Assembly: GCF_001854245.1 (NCBI RefSeq)
Contig: NZ_CP015381.1
Coordinates: 2,701,001 to 2,765,000, forward strand
Source of the DNA: Desulfococcus multivorans
Lineage (GTDB): Bacteria > Desulfobacterota > Desulfobacteria > Desulfobacterales > Desulfococcaceae
Direction: 5' to 3'
Length of the DNA stretch: 64,000 bases
Every line of letters starts with the position of its first letter. Position 1 is the stretch's first letter. Under the pieces are notes generated by a model. That model saw only the letters and a list, made by a program, of their open reading frames with translations, searched no databases and was not told the origin of the DNA. Positions 36,507-47,100 of the stretch are shown piece by piece. A program made the position numbers and the translations under genes.

Positions 36507-38615
36507 TCAAACCATACTTTTTTCCACAAGCTCCGCAATATCGAGCGTTTTGATCTCCTCTTCCTTTTCCAGTGTTTTCATGCCGTCTTCGATCATCGTC
36601 AAACAGAAGGGGCAGGCCACGGCCACCGTAGACACCCCCTGCCGGACGATCTCTTCGGAGCGCTCGACATTGATCCTTTTGCCGATGGTTTCCTCCATCC
36701 ACATCCTGCCCCCGCCGGCGCCGCAGCAAAAACTTTCCCGCCCATACCGTTCGAGTTCACTGAACCCATAATTGGTAACGGCGCGCAGAATCGATCTGGG
36801 TTGATCGTAAACCGAATTATACCGTCCGAGGTAGCAGGGATCGTGGTAGGTCAAAGGCCCTTCCCATGATTTTTTGAGGGAGATCCTGCCGTCTTTCACG
36901 AGCTGTTCAATCAACTGGCTATGATGGATCACCTCGTAATTTCCCCCCATTTGAGGGTACTCATGTTTAAGGGTATTGAGACAATGGGGACAGGCAGCGA
37001 TGATTTTTTTGACGTTATAGCGGTTCAGGGTTTCGATATTCTCCTGGGCCATCATCTGAAACAGCATCTCATTTCCGACTCGCCTGGCAAAGTCGCCGGT
37101 GCATTTTTCCTCAGTCCCCAGAATCGCAAAGGAAACCCCTGCCTTCTGCAGAATTTTGACAAGACTTTTGGACACCTTTCTGGACCGATCATCAAAGGAG
37201 CCGGCACATCCAACCCAAAGGAGGTAATCGACATCGGCATCCTCCGCCATGGTTTTGACGCCGAGGCCTTCCGCCCAGTCGGCTCGCTTGTCGTATCCGA
37301 TGCCCCAGGGGTTGCCGTTTCGCTCAAGCCCTTTCAGGGACACGTTCAGCTCTGGAGGATAGGTCTCCGACATCAATGTCTGTCCCTGACGCATGGCGAT
37401 GATGCGCGGCACATGTTCGATGGCCACCGGACACACCTCCTCGCAGGCACGGCAGGTGGTGCAGGCCCAGAGGGTGTCCTGGGCGATCACATCGCCGACA
37501 AGCTGTTTTTCACTGTTGAGAGCGGCAATCTGCTCCTTGATTTTTTCAACCTGATCGACATCTTCGTTCTGCCGGATTCTGTCTGACAAGCCGGCTCTTT
37601 TAATTATGTTATCCGTATTTTCATAGAGCTCATGCTTCAGGGCGTCGTTGAAATCGTGCAAATTGAGCGGCTTGTCGGTGGTATAGGTAGGACAAACCTC
37701 CCTGCAGCGGCCGCACTCGGTACAGGTGTAGAGATCCAGGCCCTGTTTCCAGTTGAGCTGATGAATGTGGTTAACCCCCAGGGATTCGTTCTCCCAGGCG
37801 GCTTCGTCTTCCAGATCGAGCAATTTGGGCTTTTCATGGGGATAGCCCAGGCTTTTCAAAAAGACGTTGGGGAGGGCGGTAATGACATGGAAATGCTTGC
37901 CGATAGGAAGAATATTCAGAAAAGTCAGCTGGGTGCAGATGTGAAGCCAGAACATGGCCACCAGGAGGATCCCGGTGGCCTCAGCGCTCAACCCGGATAC
38001 CAGGCTTCCCGCACCCACGGATATGGGCGTCCACAAAAATTCGACGCCGTATCGGGGGTTGTTGAAGTAATGGAGCGCATCCGGGTTGCCGTGCAGCTGT
38101 ACCAGATTGTAACGCGCACCGTCGTACAACAGGTCGGAAACCATCAAGATGCCGATCAGGCCCAGCACCAGATAGGCCTCAAAGGTATTGTGCAATCGTT
38201 TTGGCTTGAGGACGGCGCGGCGAAACACGGCATAGAGAATCATCAGTAAAACAATCCCCTCCATGATATCCTTCAAGCCGATGTACAGATATCCGAGCAG
38301 ATAATCCTCACCCAGAAACGGCAGTTGAAATCCTTCCTGAAAGCCCTCTCCATACAAGGTGATGCTGCGAATCAACAACACGCAGAATCCCCAGAAGATC
38401 AGCGCGTGCATGATACCCGACGCTCTTTCTTTAGACCTTCCCACCAGGCGCTTCTGACCGATGGCCAGCATCACCATTTCTTTCAGGCGTTCCTTCAGAT
38501 GGTTGGTTCTGTCGGCGGGTTCGAGAGCCTTCAAGAGTTGAATTTTTCGAATCATCGTACGACCGAAAACAACCAGTGCAACAATGATCAAAACGGACAT
38601 CAAAAGGGGATTCAT
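36507..38615 (-). CDS. Membrane Fe-S oxidoreductase, HdrD/EMO-like (probable ETF:menaquinone oxidoreductase)
   Basis: 702 residues. The N-terminal ~240 residues form 5-6 membrane helices with histidines typical of a heme b NarI/HdrE-like domain. Then two 4Fe-4S motifs follow (CTECGRCREVCP near 295 and CTTCRACEEVCP near 385), and two CCG-type domains. The first CCG site is degenerate (KCTGDFARR), the second is intact (FCCGAGGGRMW). This layout matches DUF224 membrane proteins shown in Geobacter and Syntrophomonas-like bacteria to oxidise reduced ETF and reduce menaquinone (EMO). Position after etfBA and the second BamBC pair fits an outlet for ETF electrons. Helix positions are estimates. Confidence 0.8.
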   Translation of the reverse strand: MNPLLMSVLIIVALVVFGRTMIRKIQLLKALEPADRTNHLKERLKEMVMLAIGQKRLVGRSKERASGIMHALIFWGFCVLLIRSITLYGEGFQEGFQLPFLGEDYLLGYLYIGLKDIMEGIVLLMILYAVFRRAVLKPKRLHNTFEAYLVLGLIGILMVSDLLYDGARYNLVQLHGNPDALHYFNNPRYGVEFLWTPISVGAGSLVSGLSAEATGILLVAMFWLHICTQLTFLNILPIGKHFHVITALPNVFLKSLGYPHEKPKLLDLEDEAAWENESLGVNHIHQLNWKQGLDLYTCTECGRCREVCPTYTTDKPLNLHDFNDALKHELYENTDNIIKRAGLSDRIRQNEDVDQVEKIKEQIAALNSEKQLVGDVIAQDTLWACTTCRACEEVCPVAIEHVPRIIAMRQGQTLMSETYPPELNVSLKGLERNGNPWGIGYDKRADWAEGLGVKTMAEDADVDYLLWVGCAGSFDDRSRKVSKSLVKILQKAGVSFAILGTEEKCTGDFARRVGNEMLFQMMAQENIETLNRYNVKKIIAACPHCLNTLKHEYPQMGGNYEVIHHSQLIEQLVKDGRISLKKSWEGPLTYHDPCYLGRYNSVYDQPRSILRAVTNYGFSELERYGRESFCCGAGGGRMWMEETIGKRINVERSEEIVRQGVSTVAVACPFCLTMIEDGMKTLEKEEEIKTLDIAELVEKSMV

Positions 38616-38782
38616 AGCAGCCTCGTTACTGATTGTTATATCCTGATTTAAGATCTCATTTCTTCAGATTTCCATACGGCACATCGGCACCGCCTCGAAA
38701 ATTATAGACGATGCCTTTGTCGGCCGTTCGGCGCTTCGACGCCTCCCTGTACTATAGCGCCGCGTCTTACCCATCCGGCATG

Positions 38783-39313
38783 TCAGTCCTTCTGCGCCAA
38801 CCGCGCCACAGTGTTGACGATCTTCTCCAATCCGAACTTGTCTATCAGGGATTCCACGCCGGCCTGTACGTCCGCCATCTCCACCTGTTCTTCCACTTCC
38901 TCTTCCCGTTCTTCATAAATGAGCACGTCATTAAGGCACCAGTCAACACAGAGGGGCCTCTCTTCCCCTTCGCACATGTCGCATCTGAGTGGGAGACCGG
39001 AATCGGGATCCTTGAACAGGTCCCTGGACGGACAGGCGGCTCTACAGAAGCTGCACTCGTCGTATTCTTTCCCGTCAATGATATATGTGTCTCTGCCCAT
39101 GCATTCGGCCGGCGTATACTCGCCTGCAAACACCGGAAGCCATATATTTTTCAACCGGTGAGTCGTTATATGAATGCGGGATTTCGCCGGATTGACGCTG
39201 CTGTATTTCGGTTCGGCGTGATAGGCGGAGCAGATGATCTCGCATCCGCGGCAGCCGTTACACTTGTCGGCCTCAATCCTGATTGTCTTGATTTTCTTTT
39301 TGATCTTTGCCAT
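38783..39313 (-). CDS. BamC-like ferredoxin subunit, second copy
   Basis: About 176 residues from ATG 39313, which lies 41 bases inside the 3' end of the AOR gene. Cys motifs: KCNGCRGCEIICSAYH, ECSFCRAACPS and CDMCEGEERPLCVDWC, enough for three 4Fe-4S clusters. It is a paralogue of the protein at 48491-49036. In class II benzoyl-CoA reductase BamC carries electrons to the tungsten centre of BamB. Pairing with the AOR paralogue at 39273 is inferred from overlap and order. Confidence 0.87.
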   Translation of the reverse strand: MAKIKKKIKTIRIEADKCNGCRGCEIICSAYHAEPKYSSVNPAKSRIHITTHRLKNIWLPVFAGEYTPAECMGRDTYIIDGKEYDECSFCRAACPSRDLFKDPDSGLPLRCDMCEGEERPLCVDWCLNDVLIYEEREEEVEEQVEMADVQAGVESLIDKFGLEKIVNTVARLAQKD

Positions 39314-41270
39314 CTTGATATAATCCCCTCTTTTCAAGGTCCTGGGCAACATAATCGAGATCTAGCTCGTGCAATCGTTCCTTCGTGGGAATGCCGTTAT
39401 AATTCCATCCCTTGTAGGTATAGTACGTCGTCAGAAGCTCTTCTTCCAACTCGGGATATCGTCTTCGCCAGTGGTCTTCAGGCGGCTTCTCATCAGCTCT
39501 TGACATGCCCAGCCGGTTGTTGTACGCCCGGTGCAGATTCCGGCTCCTGTTGACGATCTTCTTCAACCCTGCTTCATCGACATCCATACCGGTAGCCGTC
39601 GAGATCAATTTCGGATAATTGTGAATATGATAGGGGGGCTTCAGGCAGAAGGACGCCATACCGGCGCATATGCAAAGGGCGTCGTCGATATTGTGCAGCA
39701 TTTCCATCCAGTCCACAATCTCAGCGCACATTTGAGGGGTTGGGTAATAGGGATTCGATTTTTCGCCCCGTGGCTCCCAATCCAGAAAATATTGCTTGAA
39801 CTTTTCATCAGGAATCTGGGGCCAATCCTCGACAAAGGCCTCCCGATCCTCCCTATTGGGAAACGCCGCCTGGGGCCAGTTTCCTTCAATCTGAGTGATG
39901 CTGATTTTCTCGTTTGTGGAATACATCAGGAAATAGAGCGGATCCAGCATGCCCAGCTTGATGTTCATCTGTTCATGTTTTTTGATGGTGTTGTGATCAT
40001 ACTTTTCCGCACCTTTGCCGATCTTTCGGGCGGCCCAATAAGTTCCCTCGGCCAGCACATCGCCTATGCCTTCCCGTCGCACCATCCTGTCAAGCAGCCA
40101 GAAGAATCTCCCCGCATTATCGGACGGGCATCCTTCAAAATCCTTATCCGTCAGAATGCCGGCTTCATAGAGTTCAACCGCAAAAGCCAGAATCTGCGGG
40201 GTGGAGAAAGAATCCACACCATATTCAAAAGCCCGCTGTGCGATTTCAAAACCAAACTCCAGATCGTCGACATACGCCGCCATGCCATAGGTCAGTTTCG
40301 AGAAACATTTCATCATGTAGCCCGGCGTATCTTTATGGCCTATCAAAGCCCCGCATTGCTGCGGACAGTTATAGCAGCTGATATACCGCTTTATCGCTTC
40401 CTTTTGGGTCTTTTTCCAGCTTTCCTCGATATCCTTGGTCCAGAAGTCTTTTCGCCTGCGGCGGGCATTCCCCCAGACGAAACTTTCCGTGTGCCACTTC
40501 TCATCATAATGCTTCATCTCCTGAGGAGACCCGATCCCGGACAGGATGGTCATGACACCCGGAAGAGGGTTAGTGTTACGGTAGTTGATATAGGCCTCCA
40601 CCTCCTTCAAATGCGCCATGAATTCAGGCCCTCGAGCGAGGTTGACGCCGCCGGTGCCGCGAACCGCCACCGCTTTGATCTTCTTGTCGCCCATGATGGC
40701 GCCGCCGCCGCCTCTGCTGGCACTCGAGCGGGACTGTTCGATGGAGGCCACAAAAACGCGATTTTCACCCGCCAGGCCGATAGCGGCCACCTCGGCTCTC
40801 GGATCCTTCAGCTCCTCCCGGATCAGATCCTGTGTCTCTACTGCGCCTTTGCCCACCAAGTGAGTGGCGTCACGAATTTCCACTTTGTTATTGTGAATCC
40901 AGATATAAACCCATTCGGGAGATTTGTTGCGGAAAATGATTTTATCATAACCGGCATACTTCAATTCAGAGGAAAAAAAACCGCCCATCATCGGGTACGC
41001 CAACAACCCCGTCTGGGGGGAAATAAAGGAAACGATAGTCCGGTTGGCGCTGTAGGCGGGGGTCCCGTTGAAAAGACCGGTGCTGAATATCAGTAAGTTG
41101 CCGGGATCAAAAGGTTTCGTTTCAGGTGGAACCCTATCCCAGTGAAGTTTGACGGCAGTGCCGAGACCGCCCAAATGGAGCTCCATCATTTTCGGGTCGG
41201 TTTCCACCCGTTCAATGTTGCCCGTCGCTAAATCAATTTCCAGGTTATACCCTGTCTCTGCATACCTCAT
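39273..41270 (-). CDS. BamB-like tungsten AOR-family subunit, second copy (ring reductase paralogue)
   Basis: 665 residues, co-linear with the BamB protein at 49055 without gaps to residue 330. BamB in Geobacter reduces benzoyl-CoA to cyclohexadienoyl-CoA at a W-pterin centre. Conserved with BamB-1: Glu251, His260 and Cys322 (active site and metal ligand in the known structure, by my recall of its numbering), Cys299/302/306 for the 4Fe-4S cluster. Differences: His255 to Tyr, Asn263 to Ser, and the pocket stretch 68-77. A different aryl-CoA substrate is therefore likely. Encoded after etfA and before its own BamC-like ferredoxin. Confidence 0.85.
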   Translation of the reverse strand: MRYAETGYNLEIDLATGNIERVETDPKMMELHLGGLGTAVKLHWDRVPPETKPFDPGNLLIFSTGLFNGTPAYSANRTIVSFISPQTGLLAYPMMGGFFSSELKYAGYDKIIFRNKSPEWVYIWIHNNKVEIRDATHLVGKGAVETQDLIREELKDPRAEVAAIGLAGENRVFVASIEQSRSSASRGGGGAIMGDKKIKAVAVRGTGGVNLARGPEFMAHLKEVEAYINYRNTNPLPGVMTILSGIGSPQEMKHYDEKWHTESFVWGNARRRRKDFWTKDIEESWKKTQKEAIKRYISCYNCPQQCGALIGHKDTPGYMMKCFSKLTYGMAAYVDDLEFGFEIAQRAFEYGVDSFSTPQILAFAVELYEAGILTDKDFEGCPSDNAGRFFWLLDRMVRREGIGDVLAEGTYWAARKIGKGAEKYDHNTIKKHEQMNIKLGMLDPLYFLMYSTNEKISITQIEGNWPQAAFPNREDREAFVEDWPQIPDEKFKQYFLDWEPRGEKSNPYYPTPQMCAEIVDWMEMLHNIDDALCICAGMASFCLKPPYHIHNYPKLISTATGMDVDEAGLKKIVNRSRNLHRAYNNRLGMSRADEKPPEDHWRRRYPELEEELLTTYYTYKGWNYNGIPTKERLHELDLDYVAQDLEKRGLYQDGKDQKENQDNQD

Positions 41271-41407
41271 CTTTTATCCCCTTTTAAGGCAATATAAAGA
41301 TACCCGTCGAAATGAATCGTCACCAATCAAAACCGAAGGGTGAAATCCTTTCTGTCCATGCATGATCACGCCCCAAAAGGAACATGCAAATCAGCAGATG
41401 GACACTT

Positions 41408-42367
41408 CTAGCTTCTGACCTTTTGAATTTCTTCACGAAGAATCGGCACCACTTCGAACAGGTCGCCGACGATGCCGTAATCCGCTACGTTGAATATGGG
41501 GGCTTCCGGATCTTTATTGACGGCCAGAATCACCTTTGAACCGGTCATCCCGGCAAGATGCTGAATGGCGCCGGAAATACCCACGGCGATGTAAAGCGAC
41601 GGTGCGACGATTTTGCCGGTCTGTCCGACCTGTTTGTTGTGTGCCAGGAATCCGCCGTCAACCATCGCACGTGAAGCGCCGAACCCGGCATTCAGATCGT
41701 TGGCCAGCTCCTTCACGAGATCGACGCCGGCCTGGTTTTTGGCACCGCGGCCCACCGAAACGACAACGTCGGCATCCGTCAGATCGATATCGCCGCTGGC
41801 ATCGGATACCAGCTCTTTAATGACGGCCCTTAAATCCGGGGCGGGCGGGGTGAGTTTGACGACGTTTTCAGTCCCGCCGATGCCTTCCGTCGCTTCGAAA
41901 GCGCCGGCCCTGACCACGGCCGCCAGCCGGGGGGTATTGACCTTTACGCGCTGCATCACTTTATTGGTAATGGCCGGTCTGACGATCTCGATGCAACCCC
42001 CCTCGAGCGTCACGTCGGTGATTTCACTGGCACATGCCGCGTCCAGTTGTGCGGCAACCCTTGGCGCTACGGCCTTGCCGCCTTCTGAAAATCCGAACCA
42101 TACCAGGTCCGCACCCGATTGCTTCGCCGCATCGACGACACAGGATGCAAAAGGTCCGGCCGAAAACAACGCCAGTCCCGGGTCGTCGGCGATATACTGT
42201 GTATCGGAGCCCGCCTCGACCAAAGTGGGAACCAACGATTCGATATTGCTGCCGATGGCAACCACCGCAGCCTCGGCGCCCATAGCCCTGGCCTTGGATA
42301 ACAATTCGACGGTGCTGCCCTTGAGAACGCCTTCTTTGATGTCTGCAACTACGAGGACTTTAGCCAT
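41408..42367 (-). CDS. etfA: Electron transfer flavoprotein alpha subunit (set 2, Bam cluster)
   Basis: 319 residues. FAD-binding motif VVSVGRGAKNQAGVDLVKELANDLNAGFGASRAMVD, then GQTGKIVAPSLYIAVGISGAIQH and ILAVNKDPEAPIFNVADYGIVGDLFEVVP. Start ATG 42367 has AAGGGA upstream. This ETF lies inside the Bam cluster and is about 50% different in surface sequence from set 1, so it may serve the ring-reductase complex or the dehydrogenase that follows it. Downstream gene BamB-2 begins 137 bases on. Confidence 0.93.
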   Translation of the reverse strand: MAKVLVVADIKEGVLKGSTVELLSKARAMGAEAAVVAIGSNIESLVPTLVEAGSDTQYIADDPGLALFSAGPFASCVVDAAKQSGADLVWFGFSEGGKAVAPRVAAQLDAACASEITDVTLEGGCIEIVRPAITNKVMQRVKVNTPRLAAVVRAGAFEATEGIGGTENVVKLTPPAPDLRAVIKELVSDASGDIDLTDADVVVSVGRGAKNQAGVDLVKELANDLNAGFGASRAMVDGGFLAHNKQVGQTGKIVAPSLYIAVGISGAIQHLAGMTGSKVILAVNKDPEAPIFNVADYGIVGDLFEVVPILREEIQKVRS

Positions 42368-42433
42368 AATATTATTCCCTTATATCCGTTCGATGGGTGT
42401 TCAATATATTTTCGATGACAATCGTCGATATCG

Positions 42434-43216
42434 TCAGAGCACCTTGGCTTCATCGGCCAGAAGCTGAACAACCTTTGCGGTGATCTCGGCGGCGTCCCCT
42501 TCAAATTTCTGTCCGGCCTTGCGGGTTTTGGACGCCATGAATTCAATCACCTCCGATTTTGGCGCAGCAGCGCCGATCTCATCCGGAGAAGTCCCCAGCG
42601 CCGCCAGATCCATTTTGTTGATGGGCTTCTTCTTGGCCATCATGATGCCCCGCATCTGCGGCAGTCTGGGTTCATTGATGCTGACGTCGACGGTGATCAC
42701 GGCGGGCAGCGTCAGTTCGACGATTTCGGTTCCGGCATCCCCGGCCCGGGAGACCTTGAGATGCTGGTCATCCACGACCTCGACGCCGATCACGTTGCTG
42801 ACACACGGCAGCCCCAGATATTCCGCCAGAATGATACCGGTCTGACCGGCGTCGGTATCCTGAGCCTGCTTTCCGGTGATTACCAGGTCATAGTTTCCTT
42901 TTTCATAAACTTTCTGAAGCACCCTGGCATAGATTGCGGCATCGGCCTTTTCCAATGCCGGATCATCGATATGGATGCCGTTTTCAATGCCCATGGCATA
43001 GCATTTGCGGATCATATCGGTATTGTCTCCGCCGCCCACGCTCACCAGGGTCGTTTCCGCGCCGTTTTTTTCCTTCAACCGGACGGCGGTTTCCACCGCA
43101 TTTTCATCCCAGGCGTTGATGACATATTGCAGCCCGTCCTCAACAATGGCGCCGTCCTTGACGTGGATGGTCAATTCCACGTCCACCACCTTTTTCACTG
43201 TCGTCAAAATTTTCAA
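42434..43216 (-). CDS. etfB: Electron transfer flavoprotein beta subunit (set 2, Bam cluster)
   Basis: About 260 residues from a TTG at 43216, chosen because AGGAGG lies 5 bases upstream and the protein then begins (M)KILTTVKKVVDVE, the family N-terminus; a longer frame would overlap BamF. Motifs: MGIENGIHIDDPALEKADAAIYARVL, ITGKQAQDTDAGQTGIILAEYLG and TVDVSINEPRLPQMRGIMMAKKKPI. It starts 37 bases after the bamF stop. Confidence 0.93.
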   Translation of the reverse strand: MKILTTVKKVVDVELTIHVKDGAIVEDGLQYVINAWDENAVETAVRLKEKNGAETTLVSVGGGDNTDMIRKCYAMGIENGIHIDDPALEKADAAIYARVLQKVYEKGNYDLVITGKQAQDTDAGQTGIILAEYLGLPCVSNVIGVEVVDDQHLKVSRAGDAGTEIVELTLPAVITVDVSINEPRLPQMRGIMMAKKKPINKMDLAALGTSPDEIGAAAPKSEVIEFMASKTRKAGQKFEGDAAEITAKVVQLLADEAKVL

Positions 43217-43253
43217 TGGATCCTCCTGTTTGTTTGGGTTCCGTTCGCCCCTT

Positions 43254-44099
43254 TCATGCGGTTGACGCCTCTTTGCCTTTTCTGACGATGATGCGTTCTT
43301 CCTCAGGAATCGGCGGCGGGACAGGCTCACCGGAGATCTTCCTCACCGCGCTGAATTTGGGAGGACAAACCGCCAGGCAGGTGCCGCATTTGATGCACTT
43401 ATCCTGATCGATGACATGAATCCTGTTCTTGCCGCCGTCAATGGCATCCACAGGGCATCTCTTGAAGCACATCCCGCAAGCCTTGCACGCAGCCGGATCG
43501 ATGTAATAGGAGACGACTTCATTAATCAACTGTTCTACCTCATCGATCGTGAAGAATGTCTCATAGTCCTCTTTTTTTGAAAGATGTGTCCCCAACTTCT
43601 CGTTTTTTTCCAGCTTGATGTAGGGAACCAATTTTCTGATTTCCGCAAGCCTGGACGCCAACAATTCCTTGTCGATTCCCTCAGCCTTGCCGAGCGGCCC
43701 TATCGTCTTGACCTTCGTCGTAAAGTCATCGATGATTTCGCTCAACAGGATGCCGTCGCCGGAAGACATGAATTCGATTCGCAGCCGTTCCGGATTCAGT
43801 CCGATGTATTCCATGATTTTCCGGCACAAAAGCACCATGTTCAATGCATGATAATTGCCGTGGGTGATATAGTTACACTCATTCAAACGGCAGCCGCCGA
43901 TAAACACGCCGTCGACGCCGTTCGAGAATGCTCTGAGGACAAAGTCCAGGTCGACTCTCCCGGAGCACATAACCCGAATCAGTCTGATTTCACTTGGATA
44001 CCGTAGTCTGGAAACTCCAGCCATGTCAGCGGCACCGTACGCTCACCAGTGACATACAAAACCGAGGATGCTGGGTTTGAATTGAAGTTCTTTACTCAT
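43254..44099 (-). CDS. bamF: BamF: MvhD-like selenoprotein fused to a ferredoxin domain
   Basis: 281 residues if the in-frame TGA at 44045-44043 is read as selenocysteine 19. The N-terminus is MSKELQFKPSILGFVCHW-U-AYGAADMAGVSR, matching MvhD (F-V-C-x2-C-x-Y-A-G-A-D) with Sec for Cys. The MvhD 2Fe-2S domain (to ~140) is followed by two 4Fe-4S motifs, CKACGMCFKRCP and CIKCGTCLAVCP. MvhD passes electrons between a hydrogenase or other donor and HdrA. Taking the first ATG after the TGA (44024) would lose Cys16 and is wrong. A hairpin (44008-44020) follows the TGA as a likely SECIS. G. metallireducens BamF is also reported as a selenoprotein. Confidence 0.85.
44008..44020 (-). promoter_or_regulatory. 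SECIS-like hairpin after the bamF TGA
   Basis: Perfect 5-bp stem CTGGA/TCCAG with a GTT loop, starting 22 bases after the in-frame TGA, within the range used by bacterial SECIS elements. The loop is shorter than the E. coli type. Role inferred from place and from Cys/Sec alignment. Confidence 0.5.
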
Positions 44100-44184
44100 T
44101 CGTCCTCTCCTCCTTTGGGTAAATGCCGCTTCTCTTGATTTTCACGTCGCTACGCATCTGCAGCCACCTCAATGTATGAAAAGT

Positions 44185-47100
44185 CTATTTCTCTGAAACC
44201 AGGGCATCAATCTGACACGCGATCTCCGTATCGGTAAAGTGCTGAAGTGCGATGGCGCCCGTGGGGCATTTGACGTTGCAAAGGCCGTCTCCCTTGCAGA
44301 GCACCGGATTGACGACCGCTTTCCTGTCCCGTTTGGTCTCCCGAAATTCTATGGCACCATAGGTGCAGGCGGCGATGCAGGCCCCGCATCCCATACAGCG
44401 TTTTTCGTTCACCTTGGCTACGGCGCCGGAGGCCGTCACGGTGTTGTGCGAAAGCAGCGTCAGGACCCGGCCCGCCGCCCCATAAGCCTGGTTGATGGCT
44501 TCGGGGATATATTTGGGATAATGCGCCATACCGCAAAGATAAACACCGTCCGCAGCAAACTCGACGGGCTTCAATTTAGCATGCGCCTCCTTGAAAAAAC
44601 CGTCCGGGCTGAGCGTCACCTTGAACAATCCGGCAATCGCGTCGGTTGATGCGGCGGGAACAATCGCTGTCGCCAGCGAGATATAATCAGCGTCGATAGC
44701 CAGTTTATGCCCCAGAATGTAATCGGTTGCCGTCACCCTCAATACAGGGCGACCTTCCTCGACAACCGCCTCCAATTGCGGTTTGTCATCCGGTTCATAT
44801 CGAATGAATTTGACATTCTTTGCCGATGCTTCCCGATAGAAATCCTCTCTGAGCCCATAGGTTCTCATATCCCGAAAAAGGATATGAATATCCATCTCCG
44901 GATTGATCTCTTTCAGTTTCAAGGCATGCTTGACAGACTGGCCGCAACAGATCCGGGAGCAGTAATTCCGGTCTTCATTCCGGCAACCGACACATTGAAT
45001 CATGACGAGGCTTCCGGCGTTGACCAGTTTTTCTTCCTTCTTGGCGATCCGATCCTCCAATTCCAGATGGGTCAAAACCCGCTCATCTTCCCCGTAGAGG
45101 AATTCAGTGGGTTGATAGGGATCCGCGCCAATAGCGATCACAGCCGCGCCGTGCTCTATGGTTTTAACCCGCCCTTCCGTTTCCACCGTCGTAACAAAGT
45201 TGCCGATATACCCGGAAACGTCCGTGATGACGGCGTCATGGGATACGTGGACCAAGGGGTTCTGATACACCGCCCGGATCAAATCCTTCAAATAGCCTTG
45301 AACATCCAGACCTTCCAGGGTGTAGTAAATCCTTCGCGCCATGCCTCCCAGGTTCTTTTCCTTTTCGATAAGCTGGACTTCATGCCCCTGAGCGGCAATT
45401 GAAAGCGCGCTGGTCATACCGGCGATGCCGCCGCCGACCACCAGAGCCGTTTTGTTGACGGTCAGGTCAAATTCCTGCAAGGGTTCCAGATGCCGGGCGC
45501 GGGCGACCGACATTCGGATAAGATCTCTTGCCTTCTGAGTGGCGGCTTCCTTTTCTTTGGAATGGACCCAGGAGTTATGCTCCCGGATATTGGCCATTTC
45601 ACAATAATATTGATTGATGCCCGCTTCCCTGAGCGTGTCCCGAAACAACGGCTCAAGGGTTCTGGGTGAACAGGCGGCAATCACCACCCGGTTGAGCCCT
45701 TTTTCTTTTGCCATGTCCGTTATTTCCCTGGCGGAATTGGTCGCACATGAAAACAGCTGTTCCTGGGCGTAAACCACGTTGGGCAACGTCAATACGTAAT
45801 CCACCGTAGAGGGAACGTTGACCACGCTGCTGATATTGGCGCCGCAATGGCAGACAAATACGCCGATTCTCGGCTCCTCTTTGGAAACATCCTTTTCCGG
45901 AGGATAGACACGCTCCCGGGTCAGTTTTCCCCGTCGATAGTTCAGAAGCTCACCGCATTGGGCACCGGCCCCGCTGGCGCTGAAAACAGATTCCGGGATA
46001 TCGGTCGGTCCCTGAAAAGCGCCGCTGACAAATATTCCCGGTCGGGAGGTCGCCATGGGGTTGGAAGAGATCGCTTTGCAAAATCCGTGGGAATTGAGTT
46101 CGATATCGAACGTACCCGACAGCCCGGCAATACCGGAAGGCGGGTTCAGCCCAACGGACAACACCACCATATCGAATTCTTCCTCTTTGACGCCTTCATC
46201 CGGCGTCGCGTATCGAACGACAACATTTTTGGTTTCCGGAATTTCCCTGACGATCGATGCGTAGCTCCTGACAAACCGGGTCCCGGGAAGCTGTTCCGTT
46301 CTTTGGAAGTACCGTTCAAAGTCCTTGCCGTGAGAGCGAATATCGTTGTGAAATATGGTGCATTCCGCCGCCGCATCATGATCTTTGGTCAGAATCACCT
46401 GCTTTTGCGTATAAGTGCAGCACACGCCGGAACAGTAGCTGTTTTCGCCCGGCGTTACCCGTCTTGATCCAACACATTGGATCCAGGCGATCTTGTGGGG
46501 ATGCTTCCCGTCCGAAGTCCTCAAAATTTCTCCCCCGTAGGGGCCGGTAGCGCACATCAGCCGCTCGTAGTCCATACTGGTGACCACGTTTGCCATCTTC
46601 CCATAGCCGTATTCAGCCTTTACCCTGGGATCGAACGGCTCGAGTCCAAGCGCGAGAATGACGGCGCCGACATTGACCTCCACCTTTTCAGGCTTCTGCT
46701 TGAAATCAATGGCATCCGCCTGGCAGACATTCTGACAGATCAGACATTTTTTCTCCTTGAGGTAGAGGCAGCTGTCATCGATGTAAGCGACAAGCGGAAC
46801 CGCCTGCGAATAATAGATATGAACGGCTTTGTTTTGTGATATATTCTGATTGAACGGATCCGGGTATTGCACCGGACAATAGGTTACACAAGTGGTACAC
46901 CCCGTGCATTTGTCCTCGATAATGTATCTCGGCTTTTTCGTCAGCGTTACTTTGAAATCTCCTGCCTCTCCCTCCACACTGTTGACTTCAGTATAGGTGA
47001 GAACCTCTACATTCGGATGCCGGTCGACCTCGACCAGTTTAGGCGAGAGAATTCACATGGAGCAGTCGTTTGTGGGAAAAGTCTTATCCAGCTGAGCCAT

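Noticed and set aside
44024-44099. bamF starting at the ATG after the TGA (44024)
   Set aside because: That start loses the conserved N-terminus and the first cluster Cys, while ATG 44099 gives the full MvhD motif with Sec19.
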